Shown one piece after another: positions 20,249 to 28,427 of a stretch of DNA of 64,000 nucleotides. Each line of letters opens with the position of its first letter. Positions within the stretch are counted from its first letter, which is position 1. Source of the stretch: JAXLYE01 sp046351595 (GTDB lineage: Bacteria > Myxococcota_A > Polyangia > Palsa-1104 > JAEUJZ01); contig JAXLYE010000006.1 in NCBI GenBank assembly GCA_046351595.1, forward strand, positions 558,001 to 622,000, written 5' to 3'. The notes below the pieces were generated by a model. That model saw only the letters and a program-made list of their open reading frames with translations. It was not told the origin of the DNA and ran no database searches. Made by a program: the position numbers and the translations under genes.

Positions 20249-20300
20249 CCTCGGCCCTCGTCATTCCCGATCACCGCCCATTCACGATTCAAGGAGTTCC

Positions 20301-21371
20301 ATGTTGTCCCTCTCTTCGTATGCTCTGCGCCCCGCGGCGCAAGGCGCCGTCGCTGGATCGGCGCGCCGTGCCCTCATCGGATCGGCGCTGTTTGCCGCCG
20401 TGCTGGTGGGGCCCGCGTGCAACCGCACCTCGGGCAGCGGCGCGGCCCGCGACGATCTGACGCTGGTCCCCAAGGAGACCGACGCGGTGGTGATGGTGAA
20501 CCTGGCGCAGGCGCGCAAGGGCCCGACGTGGCAGCGCGCGGTGCAGCGGCTGAGCGAGGACGCCAAGGGCCGCGCCGACTACCAGGACTTCGTCCGCCGC
20601 TGCCAGCTCGATCCGTTCACCCAGATCGACTCGGTGTTCGTGGCGCTGCCGTCGAACATCTCGGAGAGCAAGGAGTATGCGGCGATCCTGCGCGGGCCGT
20701 TCGATCCCGGCCGCCTGGTCAGCTGCATCCGCGACATCTCGCGCGACAAGGGCAACGCCATCACCGAGAGCGAGCAGGCCGGCATCAAGGTCGTCGGCAT
20801 CGGCACGCCGCCGACGTTCCTGGCCGCGGTCGGCAAGAAGACGCTGGCCATCGGCGGCCCGGCGTGGATCCGCCGCGTCGCGGAGCTCAGCACCAACAAG
20901 CACCAGGGCGGCAGCGCCGCCGAGCACCAGGAGCTGCAGGCGCTGATCAAGCGCACGCGCACCGGCGACAGCTTCTGGTGGTCCGGTCGCGTCCCGGCGA
21001 GCAGCACCGAGCGGCTGCGCAACAACCCGCTGCTCGGGCCCGTGCGCTCGCTGCACAGCGTCTCGGGCTCCATCGATCTGAAGAACGGGCTGATCGCCCA
21101 CGCGTACCTCGACCTCGGCAGCCCGGCCGACGCCACGGAGCTGAAGCAGAACGCCGATACCCAGCTGCAGGGCATGCGCAGCCAGCCGGCGCTCAAGATG
21201 ATGGGGCTGGTCGGCTACCTGAGCGGAATCAAGACCGAGGCCAAGGCCAGCACCTTCCAGCTCGACGTCGAGCTGTCGCAGCCGCAGGTCGACGATCTGG
21301 TGAACCGGCTCTCGGGCATGGCCGGCATGCTCGGCGGCAGCCCGACCCCGACCTCGCCCCGCGCAAACTAG
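20301..21371 (+). CDS. predicted lipoprotein of unknown function
   Basis: A 356-residue protein. AAGGAG directly precedes the ATG at 20301. The N-terminus has a hydrophobic segment ending in a lipobox-like Cys (LVGPACNRTSG, Cys41), then a domain that begins LTLVPKETDAVVMVNLAQ. This resembles the start of DUF3352-type proteins, in which a secreted domain is read out as a repeated alpha-beta unit. No catalytic motif is recognised. It follows the DUF882 gene on the same strand and may share its transcript. The large minus-strand protein at 29902-31854 has a similar opening and overall style and could be a distant relative, which is an inference. Confidence 0.7.
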   Translation: MLSLSSYALRPAAQGAVAGSARRALIGSALFAAVLVGPACNRTSGSGAARDDLTLVPKETDAVVMVNLAQARKGPTWQRAVQRLSEDAKGRADYQDFVRRCQLDPFTQIDSVFVALPSNISESKEYAAILRGPFDPGRLVSCIRDISRDKGNAITESEQAGIKVVGIGTPPTFLAAVGKKTLAIGGPAWIRRVAELSTNKHQGGSAAEHQELQALIKRTRTGDSFWWSGRVPASSTERLRNNPLLGPVRSLHSVSGSIDLKNGLIAHAYLDLGSPADATELKQNADTQLQGMRSQPALKMMGLVGYLSGIKTEAKASTFQLDVELSQPQVDDLVNRLSGMAGMLGGSPTPTSPRAN

Positions 21372-21396
21372 CCAGAACAACCGCGTCCAGGCCGCC

Positions 21397-21456
21397 AGAT
21401 CCTCAAGAGCGATCCTCAGAGCGATCCTCAGAGCGATCCGCAGGGCGATCCGCAGA
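21397..21456. repeat. 12-bp tandem repeat, five copies
   Basis: Five units of GCGATCCTCAGA, with the first imperfect and the last two carrying a T-to-G change (GCGATCCGCAG). It lies in the 267-bp gap behind the lipoprotein gene, before the small gene at 21639. Apart from this, the gap shows no gene. Confidence 0.85.
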
Positions 21457-21638
21457 CCGCAACTTGTTTCTCTGCGCGAACGGGTGATAGAGTGCCCGCC
21501 ACGCGGCTGCGCGGTGAGTTGAGCAGGCCCCCTCACATCACGTTCTGAGACGAGCACCCCGCGTGCTCGCGGCCTGCAGCCGAGCCACGAAGCACAAACC
21601 CTCTCACGGAATCCCGTACGATACGCAGGAGCTCACGG

Positions 21639-22001
21639 ATGAAGAAGTCGCCGCTCACTCAGGTCAAGGATCAGTTCGGAACGAAGGACAAGCTCGTCGA
21701 CGCGATCGTCGCGCTCCCCGAGGGAGTGCTCGATCGGGACGACGACAAGGACGCCTTCCGCAACCGGCTCCTCACCGCCGCCAACTCGAAGCTGCTGCGC
21801 CTGCACACCCTGGGCAAGCAGGTGGCGGACAAGTTCGGCAGCAAGGACAAGCTCGTCGACGCCCTGCTGGTGCTGCAGCGCCGCGGCAAGGACGCCGACT
21901 ACCGCACCAAGCTGTCGACGCTGCCCATCGCCAAGCTGTTCGATCAGTACAGCTCGCTGGAGCGCGCCACCAAGCGTGCCAGCGCGCAGCGCAAGGCCTA
22001 G
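21639..22001 (+). CDS. small Lys-rich protein with duplicated motif
   Basis: A 120-residue cytoplasmic protein with AGGAG 7 nt before the ATG. It has an internal duplication: VKDQFGTKDKLVDAIVAL (about 9-26) and VADKFGSKDKLVDALLVL (about 62-79), each followed by a charged helix containing a KDA/KDADYR-like stretch. It is highly basic, helical and has no signal peptide. No family is recognised. It lies directly upstream of the microcompartment vertex genes on the same strand, with a 216-bp gap. It could be an accessory or cargo-organising protein, but position alone does not show this. Confidence 0.75.
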   Translation: MKKSPLTQVKDQFGTKDKLVDAIVALPEGVLDRDDDKDAFRNRLLTAANSKLLRLHTLGKQVADKFGSKDKLVDALLVLQRRGKDADYRTKLSTLPIAKLFDQYSSLERATKRASAQRKA

Positions 22002-22217
22002 CCCGGGTGCGCCAGGGCGTGCCCAAGGTGTGAAGTGAAGCCGCCGCTCTCAGGCCGCGTCCCGGAGACCACCGGCCCGTGACCTGCCGATCGGCGCCGC
22101 CGGTGCCCGTCGCTGCCAACCGCCGATCGCACCCTTCCCGCTCGCCCTGCCTCCCCGTCCGCTCGTCCCAGGCGACACACGCCCGAACTTCCACAACTAC
22201 AAGGACTGCACACAGCC

Positions 22218-22478
22218 ATGCAGCTGGCGCGCGTCGTGGGTCCGGTCTGGGGCGCCAGGCACGCCGAGGGACTGGACGGACAGAAGATCCTCGAGCTGCG
22301 GACCCGATCCGGCGCGCGCATCTGTGCGCTCGACGGGCTCGGTGCCGGTCCCGGGGAGTGGGTGCTGGTCGCGCACGGCTCGCGCGTGCGGGACCTGACC
22401 GTCGGCGCCACCGCTGCCGACAAGGACATCATCGTCGCCATCGTCGACGACTTCTCGATCACAAGCGAGGCGCCATGA
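22218..22478 (+). CDS. BMC vertex protein 1, EutN/CcmL family (BMC-P)
   Basis: An 86-residue protein of the EutN/CcmL family, whose pentamers cap the vertices of bacterial microcompartment shells. The beta-barrel pattern is clear: MQLARVVGPVWGARHAEGL at the start, LDGLGAGPGEWVLVAHGS in the middle and DIIVAIVDDF at the end. The length is normal for the family (80-100). It is the first and most compact of four consecutive BMC-P genes. Its stop overlaps the next start as ATGA, indicating translational coupling. No pore-forming BMC-H or BMC-T gene is in the window. Confidence 0.9.
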   Translation: MQLARVVGPVWGARHAEGLDGQKILELRTRSGARICALDGLGAGPGEWVLVAHGSRVRDLTVGATAADKDIIVAIVDDFSITSEAP

Positions 22479-22914
22479 TCCTCGGCAGGGTCGTCGGTGA
22501 GGTGTGGGCGACGAGGCGGCACGCCGGCCTGGACGGGCGCAAGCTCCTCCTCGTCCAGCCGCACCTGTGGTACGAGCCCGCGTTCCAGGTCGCGCACCTG
22601 GTCGCGGTGGACACGCTCGGCGCCGGGGTCGGCGAGGACGTCGTGGTCTGCCTCGGCGAGCCGGCGCGTCACAGCCAGCTCGAGGGCGAGACCGCGGGCC
22701 CGGTGCACCGCGCGGCAGCGGGCGTGCCCGGCTACGCTGCGGCAGCGTGGCTGCCGATCGAGGCCGCGGTCATGGCCATCGTCGATCGCGTCGAGCTCGG
22801 CGAGCCGGCGGACGAGGGGCGACCGCTGCGTTTCATCGGGCCGACGCCGGACTGGGCCCGCCCGGCCCGGGGCGCGGACACCGGCCCGGCCCCAGGCACC
22901 GCAGGAGGCCCGCG

Positions 22915-22918
<4 letters not shown>
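22475..22918 (+). CDS. BMC vertex protein 2, EutN/CcmL family with extensions
   Basis: A 147-residue BMC-P protein. The family core is present: ILGRVVGEVWATRRHAGLDG, then VAVDTLGAGVGEDVVVCLGE and finally LPIEAAVMAIVDRVEL. It is about 60 residues longer than a standard member. An insertion (PHLWYEPAFQVAH) lies between the first strands, another (HSQLEGETAGPVHRAAAG) comes before the last strand, and a Pro/Gly-rich tail ends the protein. It overlaps both neighbours by 4 bp (ATGA), so it is firmly within an operon. Confidence 0.9.
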
Positions 22919-23325
<407 letters not shown>

Positions 23326-23413
23326 TCGGCCATCGGCCCTAGACCTTCGACCGGCCCGCCCGGCACAGCCGCCAACGACCCAACGAAGAAGAAAAAAGAG
23401 AAAGAAGATCCGC

Positions 23414-23971
23414 ATGTTTGTCGGCAAGGTCATCGGCACCGTCTGGTCGACGGTGAAGTGGCAGGAGACGCGGGGCCTCAAGCTGCTCCTTGTCCGGCCC
23501 TACCACCTGGGCGACCTGCTCGCGCGTGAGTCTGCGCAGGGCCACCCGGGCGGCCAGGACGCGGCCAGCAGCCAGGCCTCGCCGCAGGCGACGCACGCCC
23601 CAGGTGCTGCCGCCTCGGCTCGGGCCATCGACAGCGAGGCGGTGGTCTGCGTGGACCTCTTGGACGCCGGCGTCGGTGACGACGTGATCGTGGCGTTCGG
23701 TCACGCCGCTCGTGTTGCCGCCCAGGAGGGGTCCCCAGAAATGACCCAAGGCACGGCCCAAGGCGCGACCAAGCCCGGGACACCCTCCGGATCAGGCACA
23801 GGCACCGGCGGCAGCTTCCGATCCGCAGGCCGCGGTGAAGGTCAGTTCTCGACGGCTGCAGCGAACTTGCCAGGGAGGACGGCCGCAAGCACCGGCGTGA
23901 CCACGGTCCCAATCGATGCGGCTGTCGTCGCTATCGTTGACCGAATTGCCCTCGCACGACCCGGTACTTGA
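23414..23971 (+). CDS. BMC vertex protein 4 with long Gly/Ser/Thr insertions
   Basis: A 185-residue BMC-P protein, about twice the normal size. The core segments are recognisable: MFVGKVIGTVWSTVKWQETRG, VCVDLLDAGVGDDVIVAFGHAAR and VPIDAAVVAIVDRIAL. Between the first two lies an insertion of about 40 residues (HPGGQDAASSQASPQATHAP and following). Before the last strand lies about 60 residues of Gly/Ser/Thr/Gln-rich sequence. The insertions are confined to loop positions of the fold. An 88-bp gap separates it from gene 3, and a purine-rich stretch with AAAGAAGA precedes the ATG. Confidence 0.87.
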   Translation: MFVGKVIGTVWSTVKWQETRGLKLLLVRPYHLGDLLARESAQGHPGGQDAASSQASPQATHAPGAAASARAIDSEAVVCVDLLDAGVGDDVIVAFGHAARVAAQEGSPEMTQGTAQGATKPGTPSGSGTGTGGSFRSAGRGEGQFSTAAANLPGRTAASTGVTTVPIDAAVVAIVDRIALARPGT

Positions 23972-23972
23972 C

Positions 23973-23995
23973 GGCACCGCGTTTAGAGCGGTACC
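23973..23995 (+). terminator. possible hairpin behind BMC-P operon
   Basis: GGCACCGC and GCGGTACC can pair with one mismatch around the loop GTTTAGA, directly behind the fourth BMC-P stop. Only a short T-containing stretch (GTTTC) follows, so this is a weak intrinsic terminator or a simple hairpin in front of the next gene. Confidence 0.25.
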
Positions 23996-24003
23996 GTTTC
24001 GCT

Positions 24004-25671
24004 ATGCGAGTATATTTCGCCGCTGCCGTCTGCACTTGGGGCCTGCTTAGCACGGCCAGCGGGCCTGCCCAAGCCGCCGAGATCACCGACCTGGCCAGCT
24101 CCTTTGAGAAAGGGAAGCCATTCGGTTTCCGGCTCGGTGCCAAGTATCAGTTCGACTATAAGACGGCCAGCATCACCCGCGAGTCCCTCCCCTACCTCCA
24201 GAGCGCGCAGACCCGACGCGACCTCGCCGCGCACTACGGCGTCTCGGACCTGACGCGCACCGAGATCGTTCCCGACCTGCTGTTCACGCAGCGGCGTCAG
24301 TCGCTGTCGCTCGACCTGGCCATCGGTCTGTTCCGCGAGCTGCAGCTCGCGATCAACGTGCCGCTCATCCTGCGCGACGAGCGCCAGTTCAACCTCGATC
24401 AGAACGCGGGCTGGAACACCTGCCCGACCGGCGACTGGAGCTGCGTCGCCAACTCGTCGTCGACGTTCCTCGACGGCATCTACCCGATCCAGCCGGCCGA
24501 CCAGCTCGACTCGGGCAGCCTGATCTTCCGGCCGCCGGTGCGCGGCGGCTCGGGCGCCAACCTCCTCGACACGATCAACATCTCGCTGATGGGCGCGCCG
24601 ATCTCGCAGCGCCGCGATCCGACCAAGCCGACCTGGGTGATCGGCGTCGAGGGTCAGATCTCGGTCGGCACCATCATGCAGTACGACAACTCGCGGCTGT
24701 ACCTGGACCCCGGCCAGCCGTCGCAGAAGACCCTCATCGACGAGGCCGGCCGCGCCGCCACCGACAAGCAGGGCTGGCAGGGCGTCTCCGAGGGCCTGCA
24801 CCGCATCATCGTCCGCACCGCGCTGTCCCACCGCTTCAAGTACGTCGATCCGTACCTGGGCCTGTGGTACATGCTGCCGATCGAGCGCAAGGACAACGGC
24901 TCGCCGTGGAAGCCCGACTACGGCTTCCAGCAGAAGCGCGGCGCACCGCAGCAGAAGGCCGGCGTCACCTTCGGCTTCGAGGCCACGCCGCTCGAGAACA
25001 AGGCCAAGGGTCACCGCCTGGCGATCGATCTGCGCGGCGGCCTGCAGTTCGCGTTCCTCGGCCGCGGCTACTCCGAGGCGTGGGAGCTGTTCGCCGCGTC
25101 CAACGCGCTCATCTGCGACGATCAGACGGCGCTGCCGCCGCCGTTCACCTACAAGGATCCGCTGGCTTCCTCGGGCGCCAACGGCGCGGTGACGCAGGGC
25201 ACGTTCAACCCCGCCTGCCGCGCGCCGGTCAACCCGCCGCCGCAGGACACCAGCCCGCCGTCGCCGTACCAGGGCCCGCGCCTGACCAACGCCAGCGCGT
25301 ACTACCGCCAGCCCTACACCGGCCTGACGCTGATCGAGAACTACCTGACGTTCAACGCGCAGTTCAGCCTCGTCGCCGAGCTGTTCCGGCACGTCCGCCT
25401 GCGGCTGTCCTTCAACTACCAGCGCGACCAGGGCCACGTCGTGACCCAGGACGACGCCGGCACCAAGGACTACCCCGCCGACGTCGGCAGCCGCGACACC
25501 CTGAACGGCAAGGCCGCGGGCTTCGGCTGCAACCCGTTCCGCGTCGACCTGAGCTGCCCCGTCGACTGGAACCCGGCCTACCGCGCCGTCATCAACCAGC
25601 CCGGCCGCCGCTACCGCGTCGACGACGTGAACACGCTCAGCGGCTCGGCGACGCTGCAGGCCTACTGGTGA
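24004..25671 (+). CDS. outer-membrane beta-barrel-like protein
   Basis: A 555-residue protein when started at the ATG at 24004, which begins a signal peptide (MRVYFAAAVCTWGLLSTASGPAQA). The rest is rich in alternating hydrophobic/polar strands with aromatic ends (LQLAINVPLIL, FKYVDPYLGLWYML, LRLSFNYQRDQG) and finishes SATLQAYW, all typical of outer-membrane barrels. No specific transporter family is recognised. It begins 32 bp behind the last BMC vertex gene on the same strand. It overlaps the START-like gene at the 3' end by 10 bp in convergent orientation. Confidence 0.75.
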   Translation: MRVYFAAAVCTWGLLSTASGPAQAAEITDLASSFEKGKPFGFRLGAKYQFDYKTASITRESLPYLQSAQTRRDLAAHYGVSDLTRTEIVPDLLFTQRRQSLSLDLAIGLFRELQLAINVPLILRDERQFNLDQNAGWNTCPTGDWSCVANSSSTFLDGIYPIQPADQLDSGSLIFRPPVRGGSGANLLDTINISLMGAPISQRRDPTKPTWVIGVEGQISVGTIMQYDNSRLYLDPGQPSQKTLIDEAGRAATDKQGWQGVSEGLHRIIVRTALSHRFKYVDPYLGLWYMLPIERKDNGSPWKPDYGFQQKRGAPQQKAGVTFGFEATPLENKAKGHRLAIDLRGGLQFAFLGRGYSEAWELFAASNALICDDQTALPPPFTYKDPLASSGANGAVTQGTFNPACRAPVNPPPQDTSPPSPYQGPRLTNASAYYRQPYTGLTLIENYLTFNAQFSLVAELFRHVRLRLSFNYQRDQGHVVTQDDAGTKDYPADVGSRDTLNGKAAGFGCNPFRVDLSCPVDWNPAYRAVINQPGRRYRVDDVNTLSGSATLQAYW

Positions 25672-26294
25672 GCTGAAACCGCCGCAGCCTCGGTCGGCTG
25701 CCGCTCGGCCACGAGCTTGCGCAGCCGCCCCATCGTGTCGACGATCCCGCTCAGGTTCCCCTTCTTCAGCGCCCACTCCGGCACCCAGCGCGACAGATCC
25801 GTCAGCACCTGATAGGTGACGACGCAGCGGTGCTCGGAGTCGGGGTGCGGCACGATCCGCCACACCGCGCGCATCTGCCGGAAGTAGCCGCCGCCCTGCG
25901 CGTTGCGCTCGACGACGTAGGTCTTGCCGTCGTTGTCGCGGTAGGCCGTGACCTCCTCTACCCAGCGCACCGTGCCCACCGGCCACGGCTTGCGCATCTC
26001 GACGCTGACCACCTGCCGCTCGGGCGAGGACTTCAGCACCTCGATGCGCTCGGCCGGGAACAGCGGCACGAAGTTCGCCGGCTCCGCGACCAGCGTCGCC
26101 ACCTGCTCGGCCGGCGCCTCGATCACCGCCTCGACCTCGGCACGAGCGCCGCGCTCGGACGGCAGCGAGCGCGCGACCACGGACTTGTCGGGCGCCGCGT
26201 CCGCGCGCTGCGCGCCGCCCAGCGACAGCGCCGCGAGCATCACGACCGCCCCCAGCGAGCCTTGGGACTTGCGAGACCTGCGTGTGCTGGACAT
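25662..26294 (-). CDS. exported START/SRPBCC-domain protein
   Basis: A 210-residue protein started at the ATG at 26294, which begins a signal peptide (LGAVVMLAALSLGGAQRADA). The remaining part is an SRPBCC/polyketide-cyclase-like fold: VEAVIEAPAEQVATLVAE, PWPVGTVRWVEEVTAY, FRQMRAVWRIVP and a long C-terminal helix (GIVDTMGRLRKLVAER). Such domains bind lipids or other hydrophobic ligands. A much longer open frame continues upstream, but it lies opposite the double DsbA-like gene and is only a shadow. It is convergent with the barrel protein. Confidence 0.82.
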   Translation of the reverse strand: MSSTRRSRKSQGSLGAVVMLAALSLGGAQRADAAPDKSVVARSLPSERGARAEVEAVIEAPAEQVATLVAEPANFVPLFPAERIEVLKSSPERQVVSVEMRKPWPVGTVRWVEEVTAYRDNDGKTYVVERNAQGGGYFRQMRAVWRIVPHPDSEHRCVVTYQVLTDLSRWVPEWALKKGNLSGIVDTMGRLRKLVAERQPTEAAAVSAHQ

Positions 26295-26420
26295 GCCGGG
26301 ACCGTATGAAACGCCGCGCCGGCGGTCAATGAACCTGTGAGCCCGTGAGCCTGTGCGCCCGCGGCAGCCGGTGGCGACGCACCGACCGGAAATGAACAGG
26401 CAGGCGCTGCGGACCGTCTT

Positions 26421-26426
26421 TATACT
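26421..26426 (+). promoter_or_regulatory. candidate -10 element for DsbD-alpha-like gene
   Basis: TATACT lies 22 bp before the ATG at 26448, in front of a GGAGGT ribosome-binding site. It matches TATAAT at 5 of 6 positions. No matching -35 is seen at normal spacing, and the leader would be short. Confidence 0.25.
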
Positions 26427-26447
26427 CACCCGCATCTGGAGGTCCCG

Positions 26448-26885
26448 ATGTCCCGCAGCCTGCTCCGTCTCGCCCTCTTCGCCCTGCCCTTCGCCGGAGC
26501 GCTCGCCGCCCCGGCCGTCGCCGGCCCGCTGGCCGGCGCGGTCGGTGACAAGCCCTACACCCTGACCCTCAACAAGGTCACCGCCCAGAAGGGCCAGCCA
26601 GCCACCGCCACGGTCCTCATCAAGCCCGCCGCCGGCTACCACATCAACAAGGACTTCCCGACGACGCTGAAGCTGACGCCGCCCGCCGACGTCAAGCTCG
26701 ACAAGGCGCAGCTGGCCAAGGAGGACGCGACCCTCAGCGAGAAGGAGGGCTCGTTCCAGGTCAAGCTCACGGCCAGCGCCGCCGGCAGCAAGAAGATCCC
26801 GGGCGAGCTCCGCTTCGCCGTCTGCACCGACACCACGTGCGACCCGCAGAAGACCGCGGTCACGCTCGAGGTCGAGGTCAAGTAG
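26448..26885 (+). CDS. exported DsbD N-terminal-domain-like protein
   Basis: A 145-residue protein with a signal peptide (LLRLALFALPFAGALAAPAVAG). The mature domain resembles the N-terminal immunoglobulin-like domain of DsbD: LIKPAAGYHINKDFP in the first half and the closing pattern RFAVCTDTTCDPQKTAV. The two cysteines, spaced CTDTTC, sit where DsbD-alpha has its exchange pair. It stands alone, without the DsbD membrane domain. GGAGGT lies 5 nt before the ATG. A double DsbA-fold gene follows after 6 bp, so the two are probably co-transcribed and may both handle thiols. Confidence 0.8.
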   Translation: MSRSLLRLALFALPFAGALAAPAVAGPLAGAVGDKPYTLTLNKVTAQKGQPATATVLIKPAAGYHINKDFPTTLKLTPPADVKLDKAQLAKEDATLSEKEGSFQVKLTASAAGSKKIPGELRFAVCTDTTCDPQKTAVTLEVEVK

Positions 26886-26891
26886 CGACGC

Positions 26892-28286
26892 ATGCCACGC
26901 CCCGTCGCTGTCCCCAAGCGCGCCGACGCCGCGGACGCGGGCCACCTGCCGCCCGAGGTCCGCTTCTACTTCGACATCGTCTGCCCGTATGCGTACCTGG
27001 CCTCGACGCAGATCGAGACGCTGTGCGCGCGGCTGGGGGCGCGGCTCGACTACCGGCCGATCCTGCTCGGCGGCGTGCTCAAGGCGCTGGGCTCGCAGCC
27101 GATGGCCGAGTCGCCGTCGCGCACGAAGCTGATCCCGGTCGATCTGCGGTGCTGGTCCGAGCACCTGGGCGTGCCGCTGCACTTCCCGCCCGAGCACCCG
27201 CGACGCACCGTCGAGGCGATGCGGCTCCTGTCGTGGGCGCCGAAGCTGGTGCGGCCGGCGCTGATGGCCGCCCTGTACCGCGCCTACTGGGTCGAGGGCC
27301 GCGACGTCGCCGACATCCAGGTGCTCGGTGAGCTCGCCGAGAGCGTCGGCCTGTCGCTGGCGCCCGCGATCATGGGCCTGCAGGGCGCCGCCGCCGCCGC
27401 CGAGCTGCGCCGCAGCACCGACGAGGCGATCGGCGCCGGCGTCTTCGGCGTGCCGACGTTCGTGGTCGACACCGTCGCCGGCCCGCGCCTGTTCTTCGGC
27501 CAGGATCGCCTGCACTTCGTCGAGGAGGCGCTGCGCAACCACCCGGGCTCGGCGCGCGAGGCCCCGGAGGCGCCGCTCGAGCCGCCGCTGGCGCTGTCGC
27601 TGACCGGGACCGAGCTCCGGCACCCCAGCACCGTCGCCAACGAGGCCCGCCGCGTCGCCTTCTACTACGACCTGTCGAGCCCCTTCTCGTACCTGGCCTC
27701 GACGCAGATCGAGGCGCTGGCCGCGCACTGCGGCGCCGAGATCGACTGGCGCCCGATCCTGGTCGGCGGCCTGTTCAAGCGCCTCGGCACGCCGCTGGTC
27801 CCGATCAGCACCTACCCCGAGGCCAAGCGCCGCCACAGCCTCGAGGACATGGCGCGCTGGGCGCGGCACTACGACGTGCCGTTCGGGTTCCCGTCGCGGT
27901 TCCCGATGGTGACGGTGACCGCGCTGCGGCTGCTCCTCGTGGCGGCCGAGCACCAGGCGGACGCGCTGCCGCGGCTCACCCACGCGCTGTTCCAGGCCTA
28001 CTGGACCCTCGATCAGGATCTCAACGACCCCGAGGTGCTGCAGGCCGCGCTTGAGCGCGTCGGGCTGCCGCGCGAGCTGCTCGCGCGCACCGCGGATCCC
28101 GCCCTCAAGCAGCAGCTCACCGACGCCACCGCCGAGGCCGAGCGCAGCGGCGTGTTCGGCGTGCCGACCTTCCTGGTCCCCGGCGCGAGCGGCCCGCCCG
28201 AGCTGTTCTTCGGCCAGGATCGCCTGCTCTTCGTCGAGAAGGCGCTGCGCCGCGGGCCGCCGCACGCCCCGCCCGCCGGCACCTGA
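26892..28286 (+). CDS. fused tandem DsbA-like/HCCA-isomerase protein
   Basis: A 464-residue cytoplasmic protein made of two homologous thioredoxin-fold domains of the 2-hydroxychromene-2-carboxylate isomerase/GST-kappa type. Domain 1 covers about 20-215 (FYFDIVCPYAYLASTQIE...GVFGVPTFVV...FFGQDRL) and domain 2 about 250-450 (FYYDLSSPFSYLASTQIE...GVFGVPTFLV...FFGQDRL). Family enzymes use glutathione and a Ser at the SPYSYL position. Domain 1 has Cys-Pro there (VCPYAY) and domain 2 has the canonical Ser-Pro (SSPFSY). The usual enzyme is a homodimer of about 200 residues, so this is a natural head-to-tail dimer. It follows the DsbD-alpha-like gene by 6 bp. Confidence 0.88.
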   Translation: MPRPVAVPKRADAADAGHLPPEVRFYFDIVCPYAYLASTQIETLCARLGARLDYRPILLGGVLKALGSQPMAESPSRTKLIPVDLRCWSEHLGVPLHFPPEHPRRTVEAMRLLSWAPKLVRPALMAALYRAYWVEGRDVADIQVLGELAESVGLSLAPAIMGLQGAAAAAELRRSTDEAIGAGVFGVPTFVVDTVAGPRLFFGQDRLHFVEEALRNHPGSAREAPEAPLEPPLALSLTGTELRHPSTVANEARRVAFYYDLSSPFSYLASTQIEALAAHCGAEIDWRPILVGGLFKRLGTPLVPISTYPEAKRRHSLEDMARWARHYDVPFGFPSRFPMVTVTALRLLLVAAEHQADALPRLTHALFQAYWTLDQDLNDPEVLQAALERVGLPRELLARTADPALKQQLTDATAEAERSGVFGVPTFLVPGASGPPELFFGQDRLLFVEKALRRGPPHAPPAGT

Positions 28287-28427
28287 CCCTCACCGCGCCC
28301 CGACCTCCGCCCGCTGCGCCGCGGCCCGCCATCGCGCGCCGCACCCGCGGCCGCTGCGATACGCTGCGCCCGACCGAGGCCCGCCTCGGCTTGGGAAGTT
28401 CGCATCACACTGCCACGGAGGTCGACC

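Noticed and set aside
23983..25986. 667-residue minus-strand frame opposite the barrel protein
   Set aside because: Its composition is that of an antisense reading of a GC-rich gene; the plus strand has a signal peptide and barrel pattern.
26295..28265. N-terminal extension of the START-like gene, open for 650 codons
   Set aside because: It is antisense to the double DsbA-like and DsbD-alpha-like genes, and a signal peptide begins at 26294.
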